The notes below the pieces were generated by a model. The model was not told the DNA's origin. It saw only the letters and a program-made list of their open reading frames with translations, and ran no database searches. A DNA stretch of 64,000 nt, taken from Rebecca billardiae RCC1528. Its lineage: Eukaryota > Haptophyta. Each line of letters begins with the position of its first letter. The stretch's first letter is position 1. Location of the stretch: assembly GCA_965240325.2 (NCBI GenBank), contig OZ251249.1, positions 310,001 to 374,000 of the forward strand. The letters run 5' to 3'. Below, piece by piece: positions 42,229-56,083 of this stretch. The translations under genes were made by a program, and so were the position numbers.

Positions 42229-45200
42229 ATGGGCGAGGCTGACGAGCCGCCCGTCGACCTCTTCGCGGGCGAGGCTCGGCGCCTGCGGATCGACGAGCAC
42301 GAGTGCGCGCGCCGCGCGCCCCCGCCGCGCGCGGCGCGCGCGCGCCGCGTGCGCCCCGCGCCAGCTGGCTGCCGCGCGCGCGCGCGGCCGCGCGCGCGGC
42401 CGCGGGCAGTGCGCGCATGCCGCCGCGCGCGCGCACGCCGCACGCGCGCGCGTGCTGACGCGCGCCTCCTCGCGCGGCGCGCGCGCGCACGGCCCGGCGC
42501 GCAGTGACGTGCGCGCGCGGCTGCGAGCGCTCGCCTCGCAGATCGAGTGGCTGCAGCAGGGCCGCTCCGTTCTCGACTGGCGGCCGCCGACGCCTCCGCC
42601 GCCGCCTCGGCCGATTTACTCGGCGTCGGACTCAGAGGACGAGGAGGGCGAGGAGGGCGACAGCGACGACGAGTCGGACGGGGAGGAGGACGGCGGGTCG
42701 GCGGACGGCGGCGGGCGCGGCGCCGAGCAGGACGAGCCGGACGGCGCGCGCGCCAAGCCCGCCGCCCGCGGCGCCGCGGCCGCGGCCGGCGCGCGCCGGG
42801 CGATAGTGGATGCGAGTGACGGCAGTGACGACGAGGAGGAGGCGGCGGCGGAGGCGGGCGGCGAGGGCGAGGAGGGCGAGGAGGACGACGACGAGGAGGT
42901 GTCCTCCGATGACTCGGACGACGACTCGGACTCGGACTCGGGCTCGGAGGAGGCGGAGGCGGAGGCGGAGGCGGGCGCGGCCGGCGGCGGCAGCCGCGGG
43001 CGGGGTGGCGGCGCGGCCGCGCGCGGGCGCGGCGCGCACGGGCGCGGCGGCGCGGGCGCGGGCGCGCGAGGCGGCGGCGCCGTGGCGCGCGGCGGCGGCG
43101 CCGGCAGCAGGGGCCGCGGCGGCAGCGGCGGCGGGCGAGGCGGCGGGCGCGGCCGCGGGCGCGGCGCCGGCGCCGAGCCGGCGCAGCGGCCGCAGCCGAC
43201 GCGCGTCAACGGCCCTCGCGCGGCGCGGCCGCCGTCCGGGGCGGATCGCGCGTCGACGCTGCGCAGCCGCGCGGCGGCGGACGACGCGCCCGCGCCCGAC
43301 GGCGCGCCCGCCGCGGGCGGCGGCGCCGTCGGCGCCGTTGGCGGCGGCGGCGGCGTTGGCGGCGGCGGCGGCGCGGCCAAGCCGCCGTCCGCCGCGGCTG
43401 CTGTGAGCGAGGCGGAGAAGGTGCAGTTGCTCCGAGCAGACCGGTGCAAGATCGAGCACGACGGCGCGCTCGCCAAGCTGCGCCGGCTCTCGCGCGTCAC
43501 CGCCGAGCCGCTCGCGCACCGGTGAGCGCGCCGCGCCGCGCGCCGCGCCCTGCGCCGCGCGCCTCGCGCCGTCTCGCGGCCGCGCCGCGCGCGCGCACAA
43601 CACGCACGTGTCGGCTCACGCGCCGCGGCCGCGCCCGCCGCCCGCCGCCCGCCGCCCGCCGCCCGCGCGCAGCCCGCGCACGCACCGCAACTACCTGCTC
43701 GAGGAGATGGCGTGGCTCGCCAAGGACTTCTCCGACGAGCGCAAGTGGAAGCTCGGGCAGGCGAGGCGCGTCGCGCGCGCCGTCGCCAAATGGCACGAGG
43801 ACTCGGAGCGGCGGCGGGAGAAGGCAGCGGCTGATGTGCTCGGCGCGCAGCGGCGCACGGCGGGACGCATCGCGCGGCACGTGCGCGCGTTCTGGGCGCA
43901 GGTGGAGCGCATCGCGGTGTGGAAGCACGAGATTGTCGTCGCGAAAATCCGCGAGCAGACGCGGCAGAAGCAGCTGGACTTCCTCGTCGGTCAGACGGAG
44001 CGCTATTCGTCGCTGCTCATGCAAGACATGCAATCTGCTGCGCCCGGCGGCGGCGCGGGCGCCGGCGGCGGCGCGGCGGATTCGGGCGGCGGGCGGGGCG
44101 ACGCGCCCGCCGCGGCGCCCGCGGCGGACGCGGCGGACGCGGGCGCGGCGCTGGACGGTGGCTCGGGCGCGCGCGCGCCGCCGCGCCGGCGCACGCGTGT
44201 CTCGGGGCGCGGCGCGGACGAGCCGCTGCTCGAGCTGCCGAGACTGCCGGATCGCGCGGACCGCGCCAAGCGCTCGCGGCTCGAGCGGCGCACGGGCACG
44301 CCGCCGCGGCCGGGCGCCGCGCCCGCGGGCGCGCCGGCCGCGCGCGGCGCGCGCTCCGAGCGCGGTGCGGGCGGCGACGACGCGACGTCGGGCGCGGCGG
44401 CGGAGGAGGAGGAGGAGGGCGCCCACGGCGCCGCCATGTCTGAGGGCGAGGACGGCTGCGGTGACGTCGCGCCGCCCGCGGGCGCGCCGCCCGCCGCCGC
44501 GGGCGCGCCGCCGGCCGGCGGCAGCGCCGACCCGCAGGCCGCGGCGGGCGCGGCGGCGGGCGCGGCGGCGCCGCCGGCGCCGCCGCGCGGGGACTGTCTG
44601 ACCGGCTTCGAGCCCGGCGCGCTGCCGGCGGGACTGGAGCGCGCGGCGGGGCGCATGCCGCCGCGCGCGCTCGGCGCGCCCGCGGGCGCGCACGAGCGCG
44701 ACGCGCCGGCCGCGGCCGGCGCGCGGCGCGAGCCCGGCCGCGGCCGCGGCCGCGGCCGCAGCCGCGCCGCCGCCGCCGCCGCCGACTCCGCCTCCGACGC
44801 CGACGACGACGACGACGGCGGCGAGGGCGCGCGCCTGGCCGAGCTGCCCGAGGGCGAGCGGATGCAGGTGAGTGCGCGCGGCGCGCGTGGCGCGTGGGGC
44901 GGCGCGTGGCGCGTGCGCGCGTGGCGCGCGTGGCGCGTGCGTGCGTGGCGTGTGGCCGGCCGGCCGGCCGCGTGCGCGCCCCTCTGACCTGCGCGTGCCA
45001 CGCACTCCGCTGCTGCTTGCGGCTGCGGCTGCCGCGCGCGCGTAGGCGGCTGTGGACGCGGCGGCCGCCTCGATGCCCACGGGCCACACCCTCGCCACCA
45101 CGCGCACCAAGGTGGCAGTCCCGCACCTCATCCGCGCCACGCTCCGCGAGTATCAGCACGTCGCGCTCGACTGGCTCGTCTCGATGTACGAGAAGAACCT

Positions 45201-47239
45201 GAATGGAATCCTCGCGGACGAGATGGGGCTGGGTGCGTGGCCGCGCGCGTGCGTGCGTGCGCGTGTGCGTGTGTGCGTGCGTGCGGGTGTGCGTGTGCGT
45301 GTGCGTGTGCGTGTGCGTGTGTGCGCGTGCGCGTGCGCGTGCGCGTGCGCGTGCGCGTGCGCGTGCGCGTGCGCGTGCGCGTGCGCGTGCGCGTGCGCGT
45401 GCGCGTGCGCGTGCGCGTGCGCGTGCGCGTGCGCGTGCGCGTGCGCGTGCGCGTGCGCGTGCGCGTGCGCGTGCGCGTGCGCGTGCGTGTGCGTGCGTGC
45501 GTGTGCGTGGGCGTGGGCGTGGGCGTGGGCGTGGGCGTGGGCGCGTGCGCGTGCGCGTGTGCGTGCGCGTGCGCGTGCGCGTGCGTGTGCGTGTGCGTGT
45601 GCGTGTGCGTGTGTGTGTGCGTGTGCGTGTGCGTGTGCGTGCGTGTGCGTGTGCGCGTGCGTGTGTGTGTGCGTGTGCGTGTGTGTGCGTGTGCGTGTGC
45701 GTGCGTGTAGGGTGTGTGTGCGCGTGTGCGCGCGTGTGTGCGTGTGCGCGCGCGCGCCTCCTCCCTCGCCCGCTCACGCCACCGCCTCCGCACCGCACCC
45801 ACCCGCCCCGCGCCCCGCGCGCACACCGCCCACACGCCCCCGACGTCCGCGCGCAGGCAAGACGATCATGACCATCTCGATGCTCGCGTGGCTCGCGGTC
45901 GAAAAAGGTATCTGGGGGCCGCACCTGATCGTCGTGCCGACAACCGTGATGCTCAACTGGGAGATGGAGGTGAAGAAGTTCGCGCCCGCGTTTAAGATCC
46001 TCACGTACTTCGGCTCGCTCAAGGAGCGCAAGGCGAAGCGGCAGGGCTGGTCGCGCACCAACGCCTTCCACATCTGCATCACGAGCTACAAGCTCGTCAT
46101 CCAGGACCAGGTGTGCGCGTGTGCGTGTGTGCGCGTGTGTGCGCGTGTGTGTGTGTGCGTGCGTGTGCGCGTGACCGGACCGGCGATGCGCGCACACGCA
46201 CGCACGCACACGCACACGCACGCACGCACGCACGCGCGCGCGCACGTGCTTACGCGCACGCACTTGCTTACGCGCGCGCGCGCGCGCCGCGGCAGGCGGC
46301 GTTCCGGCGGAAGCGGTGGAAGTACCTCATCCTCGACGAGGCGCACCACATCAAGAACTTCCGCTCGCAGCGCTGGCAGACTCTGCTCCACTTCAACTCG
46401 AAGCGGCGGCTGCTGCTGACTGGCACGCCGCTGCAGAACAACTTGATGGAGCTCTGGTCGCTGCTGCACTTTTTGATGCCGCACGTGTTCGAGTCGCACG
46501 CCGAGTTCAAGGAGTGGTTCTCCACGCCGGTGCGCGCGCGCGGCCGTGGGGGCGGCGGCGGCGGCGGCGGCGGCGGCGGCTCGCCGCGCGGGCACGGCGG
46601 AGCGCTGGCCCGGCGCGCGGCGGGCGGCGCGCACTCACGCGCCACGCGTCCGCGCGCTGCCCCTGTGTGCGGTGCGTGTGTGTGTGTGTGTGTGTGCCGC
46701 CCGTTGCGGCGGCGGCGCGCAGGTGACGGGGATGATCGAGGGGACGGAGGCGGTGAACCACGCGCTGATCGAGCGGCTCCACTCCATCCTCCGCCCATTC
46801 CTCCTCCGCCGCCTCAAGAAGGACGTCGAGAAATCGCTGCTGCCCAAGATCGAGCACGTCGTCGAGTGCGGTCTTTCCAAGCGGCAGCGGCTGCTGTATC
46901 ACGATTTCATGGCGTCGTCGGAGACGCGCGGCACGCTCAAGGGGGGCTCGTTCCTCGGGATGATGAACGTGCTGATGCAGCTGCGCAAGGTGTGCAACCA
47001 CCCGGACCTCTTCGAGGAGCGCCCGATCCTGCTCCCGCACGAGATGCGCCCGCTGGTCGTGCCCGCGGCAGGGCTGGCGCTGGGCGCCGCGAGCGTGCTC
47101 GGCGGCTGCGGCTTTGCGCGCGGCGCGGTGTTTGGGTGGCACGGCGCGGGGGGCAGCGCGCGCGCGCGCGCGGGCGCCGCCGCCGCGCCGCCGCCGCCGC
47201 GCGCGTCACACGCCGGCGGCGCCGCCGCCGCCTCGGCAA

Positions 47240-47305
<66 letters not shown>

Positions 47306-50300
47306 ACGCGCAGCAGCTCCCGCTGGGCGCGCGCGCGGGCGGGCTGCTGTGGCGGCTGTTCAACCTGGACCTGGCGGACGCGGAGGCGGAGGGGCTCGAC
47401 CCGCTCGACTGCCGCCGCGCCGCGGAGCTCGCGATGCCCGCCGACTGCGTCGCGCGCGGCGAGCCGCCGCCGCCGCGCGCGTCGCCGCCCGCGCCCGAGC
47501 CGCCGACCGCGCCGCCGCCGCCGCCGCCGCCGCTGCGCGACGGCAGCGGCGGCGGCGGCGGCTTTGGCGGCGGCGCGCTCGCGGCGGCGGGCGGCGCGCC
47601 GCCGGCGGCGCGCGCGGGCACGCCGCCGCCGCCGCACGCGCCGAGCGCGCCGCAGCCACCGCCGCAGCAGCCGCCGCAGCCGCCGCGCGCGCCGCCGCCG
47701 CCTCAGGGCTCATTCGGCGCGGCGCCGCGCCGCGCGGCCATGCTGTCTTTGCTCGCGGACACGACGACGGTGGCGCCGGCGCTGCTGCCGCCCGCGGCGG
47801 CGCAGGCGCAGACGCAGCCGCCGGCGCAGACGCAGCCGCAGACGCAGCACGCGCAGCAGCACGCGCAGCAGCCGGCCGCGCCGCCGACGCCGCCGGCCGC
47901 GGGCGGCTCGCGGCGCGCCGAGGCAGCGCCCGCCGCGGACGGCGCGGCCGACGGCGGCGGCGGGCGCGCGGCCGCGCCCGCGGCGGAGGCGGCGGCGGCG
48001 GCCGCCGCGGCGGACTCGCGGCTGGGCGAGCTGATCGGCGCGCGCGCCGCGCGCGAGCGCGCGTGGCGCGGCGCGCGCCGCGCGCACATGGGGGCTCTTT
48101 CGGAGCGGCGCTGCGCGCGCGCGCCGCTGCTTGGGTGGCGCGCGCGCGCGGCCGTGGCGGTGCCGCCGCGCGCCGCGCTGCTCGCGGCGTGCGCCGAGTA
48201 CGCCGACGCGTGCCGCGACGGGCGCAGCGCGCCCGACGCGCGCGAGGCCGGCTGCGCCGGCGCGCCGCCGCACGCCCGGCGCGCCGCACCGCCGCACCGA
48301 GCGCACCACCACGCGCGCGGCGGCGCGCGCGCGGCCGACGCTTCGGCCGCCGCCGAGGCGCCGGTGCTGGGCGCCGGGTTCGACTTCGAAGCTTTGGTCC
48401 GGCGCGACACTCGGCTGCAGCTGCTCTCGCTCGGGGCGCTCTTCAGCGCCGCGCCGGTCGAGCGCAGCGGCGGCGGCGGCGGCGGGGTGGTGGTGCCGCC
48501 GGCGGCGCCCGCCGCGGCGGCGCCGGGCTCTGAGGAGGCCGCGCCGGCCGCGCCGGCCGCGCCGGCCGCGCCGCCCGGCGCCGGCGCCGACGCCGACGCC
48601 GCTGACGACGAGGCGGCGGCGGGCGCGGCCGACGGCGCGCCGGCGTCGTCGCCCGCCGCGCCCGGCGCCGCGCCGCCGCCGCCCGTGCCCAACGCGCCCG
48701 AAGGCGCGCTGCACGCGCACGCGGCGCCGAGCGCACGCGCCGCGCCGCTGGCCACTGACGAGTGGCTTGGGTTTGCGCCGCCGCTGGTGAGCGGGCTGCG
48801 CGGCCGGCTGCGCGCGCTGCCGCACGTGGTGGCGCACTACACGGCGATCACGCGGCAGGCGTCGGCGCGGCCCGCGGTGCTCTGCGCCTCGCGCACGCCC
48901 GCGGGCGAGGCGGGCGCGGCCGCGGCCCGCGAGTCGCTCGCGCGCGCCGCCGCCGCCGGCCGCACCGCGCTCGCGCTCCGGCCGTTACAGCTTCGTCAAC
49001 AGGTGTTCTTCCCGGACAAGCGGCTGATGCAGTGGGACTGCGGCAAGCTGCAGGCGCTCTCGGGGCTGCTGCGCACGCTGCACGCCGAGGGCCACCGCTG
49101 CCTCATCTTCACGCAGATGGTGCGGGGCGCGCGCGGCGCGGGTCGCGGCCGCGGTCGGCGCGGAGGCGGTGCCGGGCCGCCGCGCCGCGCGCGCGCCCAA
49201 GCTGTGCGCACTCCGGCCTTGCCGCCCGGCCCCGGCGCGGCCCGCGCCCGCCCTCGCGCGTGCGCGCCGCCGCTCCGCGCCCTCCAACCCTAACCCTACC
49301 CGCACCCCTAACCCTACCCCTACCCCTATATACCGCGCAGACGCGCATGCTGGACGTGCTCGAGGCGTGGATCAACATCGCGGGCTACACCTACCTGCGC
49401 CTCGACGGCTCCACCCGGGTGCGCGGCACCCTAGCCCCAAACCCACCCTCACCCTAGCCCGAACCCGCGTGGAGCTCCACGCGGCCGGCCGCGCGGCACG
49501 CGCCGCGCGCGGGCGCAGGCGCGCAGCACCACGCACACGCGGCCGCGCGGCGCGCGCGCGCGCGCGGTGCGCATCGCGGGCACGGGGCGGCGACTGGGCG
49601 GCGCGGGTGTGCCGGGGCGGCCGGCCGCGCACCCGCCGGACGGCGCCCGCCGCGCCGCGCTCACGCTTCGCCTCGCGCCCCTGGCGCGCGGCGCCGCCCC
49701 TCGCGCCACCGCCGCCGCCTTCGCCCCGCGCGCGCTCGCGGCGCCGCAGGTGGAGGACCGACAGCGGCTGATGGACCGTTTCAACCTCTCGCCCAAAATC
49801 TTTATCTTCATCCTCTCGACGCGCTCCGCCGGGCTCGGCATTAACCTGATCGGCGCGGACACGGTGATTTTCTACGACTCGGATTGGAACCCGACGATCG
49901 ACCTGCAGGCGCAGGACCGCGCGCACCGGATCGGGCAGACACGCCAGGTGCACATCTACCGCCTCGTATCCACGGCCACCGTCGAGGAGAACATTCTCAA
50001 GAAGGCGACGCAGAAGCAGCTGCTCGACTCAGTCGTCATCCAGGCGGGCGGCTTCACCACCGACTTCTTCAAGCGGGTGAACCTCTCGGAGCTGCTCGGG
50101 GCGGAGGCGGCGGCGGCGGGCGGCGGCGCGGAGGAGGAGGAGGAGGGCGCGGCGGCGCCAGCGGAGGAGGCGGCGGAGGGCGCGGGCGCGCCCGGCGCGG
50201 CCGAGCGCGCGGCGGGCGCGCCCGCGGCCGCCGCCGGCGCGCCGCCGCCATCCGCGCCGGGCGGCGGCGGCGCGGGTGGCGAGGAGGAGGGCGCGGACGA

Positions 50301-51208
50301 GGCGGCGCTGATGCTGGACGAGGAGGACCGGCGGGAGGCGGAGGCGGCGCGCAGATACGCCGCGGAGGAGGAGGTGCGTGTGCGCGCGTGTGTGTCTGCG
50401 CGTGCGCGGTGTGCGTTCGTGTGCGCGTGGCGCGCATTGCGTGTGCCCCTGTGTGTGTGTGCCACGCGCGGCGCTGGCGCTGAGGAAGCAAACACTCTAT
50501 AGGTTAAGGCAACCGAGTCGCCCCTCCGGGGGCGAGGTGCGGACAACCGACTGTTTCAGCCCATCTGAGCCAACGCCGCGCGCAGGCACCGGGCACCGCA
50601 CGCCGTGCGCACGCGCGTGTGTCCGCCTGCCCACGCGCGCCCGCTGCCTGCCTGCCCGCGCCCGTCTAACCCTAACCCACCCTCACCCGAACCCTACCCC
50701 TCAACGCAGGCGGAGTTTGACGAGACCATGCCGCTGCAGGCCGCGGACGGCGCCGACGGCGCGCCGCCGGGCGGCGCCGAGGGCGGCGGCGGCGCGCGGC
50801 CCCCGGGCCGCTCGGCGGACGGCGGCGGCGGCGCCGAGCCCGGCGGCGCCGACGGCGGCGCGCCGCTCGTGCCGCTCGCGCGCGAGGACTCGGCGCTGCT
50901 CGCAGAGATGGGCGTGGCGGACCCGACGGCCGCGGTGCCGGGCGGCGAGGGCGGCGGCGGCGGGATGGGCGGCAGCGCGGAGGAGGTGGAGGCCATGCTG
51001 ACGCCAGTGCAGCGGTGCGCGCGTCCGCGCGCGCACCGTGGCGTTGCGGGCGGCGGTGCCAAGCGCCGTGCAGCCGGGCCGCGCGCGCACGCACGCCGTG
51101 GCGGCGTCGCGTGCGCGCGCGGCCCCAACCGCATACACTCACCCTCGCCCTCCCCTGCACACGCACGCACACACACACACGCGCACACGCACACGCACAC
51201 ACACACAC

Positions 51209-51275
<67 letters not shown>

Positions 51276-52002
51276 CACACGCACACGCACACACACACGC
51301 AGGTACGCGCTGCGCTTCCTGGAGGAGGTGGCGCGCGTGGTTGAGGACCAGGGCTCTGTGGAAGAGGCGCTGGACGTGCAGCACGAGGCGTGGGAGCTCG
51401 AGCAGCTGCAGCGGATCAAGGTGTGCCACCCGCGCACACCGCGCGTGCACGCGCGCGGGTGTGCTCGTAGGCTGTGTGGGCATGCGGGTGTGCATGCACG
51501 CATGCGGCTGTGCTGTGTGCGCGCGTGTGTGTGCGTGCGTGTGTGTGCGTGTGCGCGCATGTGTACGCACGTGCGCGCGCGCGCGCGTGTGTGTGTGCGT
51601 GCGTGCGTAGGGGCCGCCTAGGCACGCGCGCCCCTCGCGCACGGACTGCCACGCCGCGCCCTTGCAACGACCCCCGCTCCCCATCGCAACGCACGCATGC
51701 CACACCCCACGGCACGACACACCCTCATTCTCGCACGCACGCACACGCACACACACGCACACACACGCACACACACACGCACACGCACGCACGCACACAC
51801 GCACGCACACACACACACACGCACACACACACGCATACGCACGCACGCACACGCACGCACGCACACGCACGCACGCACACGCACACGCACGCACGCACAC
51901 ACGCGCACACACACGCGCGCACACACGCGCACGCGCGCCCGCAGGAGACGGAGGAGGCGCGCGCAGACGAGGACGACGAGGTGTTCTTCACGGAGGTCGC
52001 GC

Positions 52003-52034
<32 letters not shown>

Positions 52035-55000
52035 TCGGACGAGGAGGGCGACGACGCGTACGACCCTTCGCTCCACACGATCCACTACCTGCTGCAGCAG
52101 AACCAGCGCGGCCTCGAGTCCACCGCCGAGTTGGAGCGTCTCGAGCTGCAGCTGCTCGGGCACACCGGTGCGGCGCCGGACCGCCGCGGCCGCGCGCGCG
52201 CTCGCGCCTGCGGCGGCTGCGGCGGTGGGTTGGGGGGAGGGCGTGGCGCAGCGCTGCGGCATTGGCAGCTGCGCCTGCCGCGGCGCGGCACGCGCGCGCG
52301 GCGCGGCCGCGCGCGCGCGGGGCTGCGCCCGCGGCGCGCGTGCGTGCACGCCGCCGGCCGCGTGGCCGGCGCGCGCGCGGGCGCGCAGCTGACGCGCGTG
52401 CGCCGCGCCGCGCCGCCGCGCCGCCGCGCCGCCGCGCCGCCGCGCCGCCGCGCAGGCGTGCACGACGCCGACGCCGACGCGGCGGGCGAGGAGGAGGAGG
52501 GCGAGGGCGGCGGCTGGGCGCACCGGCGCAAGCCGCCGCGCGGTTCAAAAGGCGGCGGCGCGCGGCGCGGCGGCGCCAAGGGCGGCCAGCGCTCCGTCGC
52601 CTTTGCCGACGGCGGCGACGGCGGCGGCGGCGCGGACGCGGCGGACGACGACGGCGGCTCGGAGGGCGGCGCGGACGGCGGCGGCGCGTGGACGGACGAC
52701 GGCGCCGACGCGGACGCCGACGACACTGGGGCAGGCACAGATGGTGAGCGTACCGACACTGAGCGCGACGGTGGCGGCGCCGACGGCGGCGCCGACGGCG
52801 GCGGCGGGCGCGGCGCCAAGCGCAGCGCGGCGCAGCCCAACGGCGGCGGCGCGCGCGGCGGCGCGCGCGCCGAGCGCCACCGCGCCGCCGCCGGCCTGGG
52901 CGGCGGCTCCGAGTCGGAGGACGAGGAGGAGGCGGGGCAGCGCGTGCGCTTCAGCGGGCGCTCGGGCCGGCCTGTGAAGCCGCGCCGGAGGCTGGAGGAG
53001 GAACGGGTGCGCGCGCACGCCCTAACCCTAACCCTAACCCTAACCCTAACCCTAACCGCTCACCGCGCCACCGCAATGCACCGCACCGCACCGCTGTGCA
53101 CGCCACACCGCGCCGCGCCGCGGCGCTGTGCACACCACACCACACACCACCGCCGCTGTCTGTGCACACCGCCGCTGCGCACTGCACACTGCGCCGCACC
53201 GCGCCGCGCCGCGCCCGCCGGCGCGCGCCACTCGGCGGCTAGCACAGCGCGCGCGCCGTGCGCTATGCTGAACTCGCCGCCACCCGCGCCGCCACCCGCC
53301 GCGCGCGCGCGCGCGCGCGCAGCTCGCGGGCGGCGGTGGGCTCATGTCGCGCAAGCACCTGAAGGGCGCTGGTGCGAAGGGCGGCGGCGGCGGCGGCGCG
53401 CCGCTCGGCGGCGGCGGCAAGCGCCGCCGCGCCGACGCCGGCCTCGACGACGACTTTGAGGACGACGCGGACGCGGCGGGCGGCGGCGGCGCGCTCGGCG
53501 CCGCCGGCCCCGGCCGCGGGCTCTTCGTGCGGCGCTCGGAGGCGAGCCTCAGCGCCGCGCGCAAGGCGGCCCTCGCCAACGCGCGCCCCGCGCGCACGCC
53601 CTTCAGCGCGCAGGAGGAGGGGGTCTTGCGGCAGCACGTCGACGTGAGCGCGCGCGCGCCGCGCGCGCCCGCGCGTGCTTGCTCACGCGCGTGCGCCCGC
53701 GTGCGCGGCCGTGCGCCCTCGGGCCGAACGGATTGCACTGCTACATGAGCTTGCTCACCCGAGCGCTGCTCGCTCTCCCGGGCTCACCCGCGTGCGCCCG
53801 CGTGCGCGGCCGTGCGCCCCTCGCGCGCACGCGCGCGCACGCGCGCGCCGAGCTGACGCGCCGGCGTCACCGCGACGCCACCGCTCCGCGTCCGCGCGCG
53901 CGGCCGCGCAGGCGTGGGGCGCGCACTCGTGGAGCCTGGCGGCGCACTCGCTCGTGCACGAGTCGGGCGTCGCGCGCGCGCCGCGCACGCCGATGCAGTG
54001 CGAAGTCGCGTGGCACACACGCACGCAGCGCGAGGGGGGCGGCGGGGGCGGCGGCGGCGGCGGCTCGGTACAGGGCTGGGCGTGCGACGAGGGCGGGCGC
54101 GCGCGCTCGGCCGATGCGTACCTCTCGCACGCGAGCCACGCGCCGCCGCCGCAGCCGTGCGCGTCCACGCTCGCCGCCGCCGCGGCCGCGAGCGCCGCCG
54201 CGCACGCCGGCCGCGCGGGCGGCCCCGAGCGGCGCTCCGCGACCGCGGCCGCCGCGGCCGCGGCCGCGGCCGCGGCGGGCGAGGGCGGCGGGCGCGGGCG
54301 CGGCGCGGGCGCGGCCGCGCCGAGGCCGCCTGCCAAGCTCGAGAAGCTCTGCCGCACACACGCGCACCTCATCAGCTCGCGCGAGGCGGAGGTGGCCGCC
54401 GCGCTCGCCGAGGGCTTCAAGAAGTTGAGACTGCCGACCGCGGCGCGCGCGGGCGCGGCGGCCGCGCGCGGCGGCGCGGGCGGCGGGGGCGCTGAGGGCG
54501 CCGGTGGCTCGGCCGAGGGCGCGCCCGCCGCGCCCACGCCCGCGCCCACGCCGCGCACGCCGCGCACGCCGCCCGCGCCGCCCGCCGAGGCCGCCGCCGT
54601 CGCCGCCTCGCCGCGCGAGGCGGCGCGGCTCCTCATGCGCGCCTCGCCCGCCGCCACGCCCGCCGCCATTGCACTGTGTGAGATGGTGGCGCGCGCGCTC
54701 CGCGCGGCCGAGGGCGGCGCCGGCGCCGGCGCCGGCTCGGAGGCGGAGGCTGAGCCGCTGCCCGCGCCCTCCGCCCTCGCCGCCGTCGAGACCGTCGCCT
54801 CCGGCGCGCAGGTGCCCGCGGGCTGCGCCGCGGCGCTGTGCGGCGCGCTCGCACCGCCGCAGCCCGGCCGCACGCTGCCGCGCGTGCTCCAGCTGGGCCT
54901 GGGCGAGCCGCCGGTGGTCTCGGTGCTGGCGGCGGCGCGTTGGCTGTACGGCGCGGGGGCGCCGACGCCGCGCGCCGAGGCGCCGCCCTCGCCGATGCGT

Positions 55001-56051
55001 GTCGACGCGGACGGACGCGACGGCGGCGAGGAGGAGGCGGCGGAGGAGGGCGGCGGCGACGACTGGACGCTCGCAGTGCCGCCGTCGCCGACGGCGGAGG
55101 GCGCGCCAGCGGCGGGCGCGCCGCCGGCGCCGCCCTCGCCCACGTTCCGCACCTCCGCGCACGGCGTGTGCGCCGCGCCGCGCGCCGCCGTGCTGCGCGC
55201 CGCGGCGCTCTCGGCCGCGCCCGCCTCCGAGCTCTACGCGCCGCCGCCGCCAGGCAGCGCGCTCCCCGAACCCTCGTCGGGCGGCGGCGGGCTTGGCGGG
55301 CTCGGCGGCTTCAGCGGCGCAGACTGCGAGCTGCTCGGCGTGCTCGGCCTCGCCGAGGGCCTCGCGGGCGCGCAGGCGGCGGTGGCGGCGCGCGGCGCGG
55401 CCGGCGCGACGCTGGCCGCGGCGGTGCCGCCGACCGCCGCCGCGCCGCCGAAGCGCGCCGCCGCCGCCGCCGGCGGCGCGGGCGAGCACGCCGCGCATGG
55501 CTGCGCGGGCGGCGCCGCGGCCGTGCTGCCGCCGCCGCCGCTGCCGCCCGCCGCCCTCGAGCCGATCGTCCGGCTCAACTCGTTCGCCCGCGAGTTCACC
55601 CTTGGCCCCGGCTCGGGCGGCGGCGGCGGGCTCGGCGCGGCCGAGGGCGGCGGCGGCGGCGGCGGCGGCGGCGGCAAGGGCGGCGGCGGCAAGGGCGGCG
55701 CGCGCAAGGGCGGCGGCGGCGGCGGCGGCGGCGGGCGCGCCGCCACCGACGCGGCCGGCGCGCCGCACAAGCCGCCCGCGCACGCCAGGCGGCCGGGCGG
55801 TGGCGGCGGCACCGCCGACGCGGCGGGCGGCGGCGGCGCGGACGGCGCGGCCGCCGCCGCCGCCGCGGGCAAGGCGGCCGCGCGGCCCAAGGCGGCGGGC
55901 GGCGGCGCGGACGGCGGCGCGGCCGCGGCCGCCGCCCTTGTCGCCGCCGCCGCAGCGGACGGCCCCGCCGCCACCGCGCGCGGCGGCGGGCGCGGCGGTG
56001 GCGGCGGCGGCGGGCGCGGCGGGCGCGGCGGTGGGCGCGGCGGCGCCAAGC

Positions 56052-56083
<32 letters not shown>

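Noticed and set aside
45128-46263. Open frames encoding His-Thr or Val-Arg-Cys repeats
   Set aside because: They are translations of GTGCGC/CA microsatellites inside SWR1 introns.
53020-53055. Chromosome end marked by telomere repeats
   Set aside because: Only six units, inside an intron, with coding exons on both sides.
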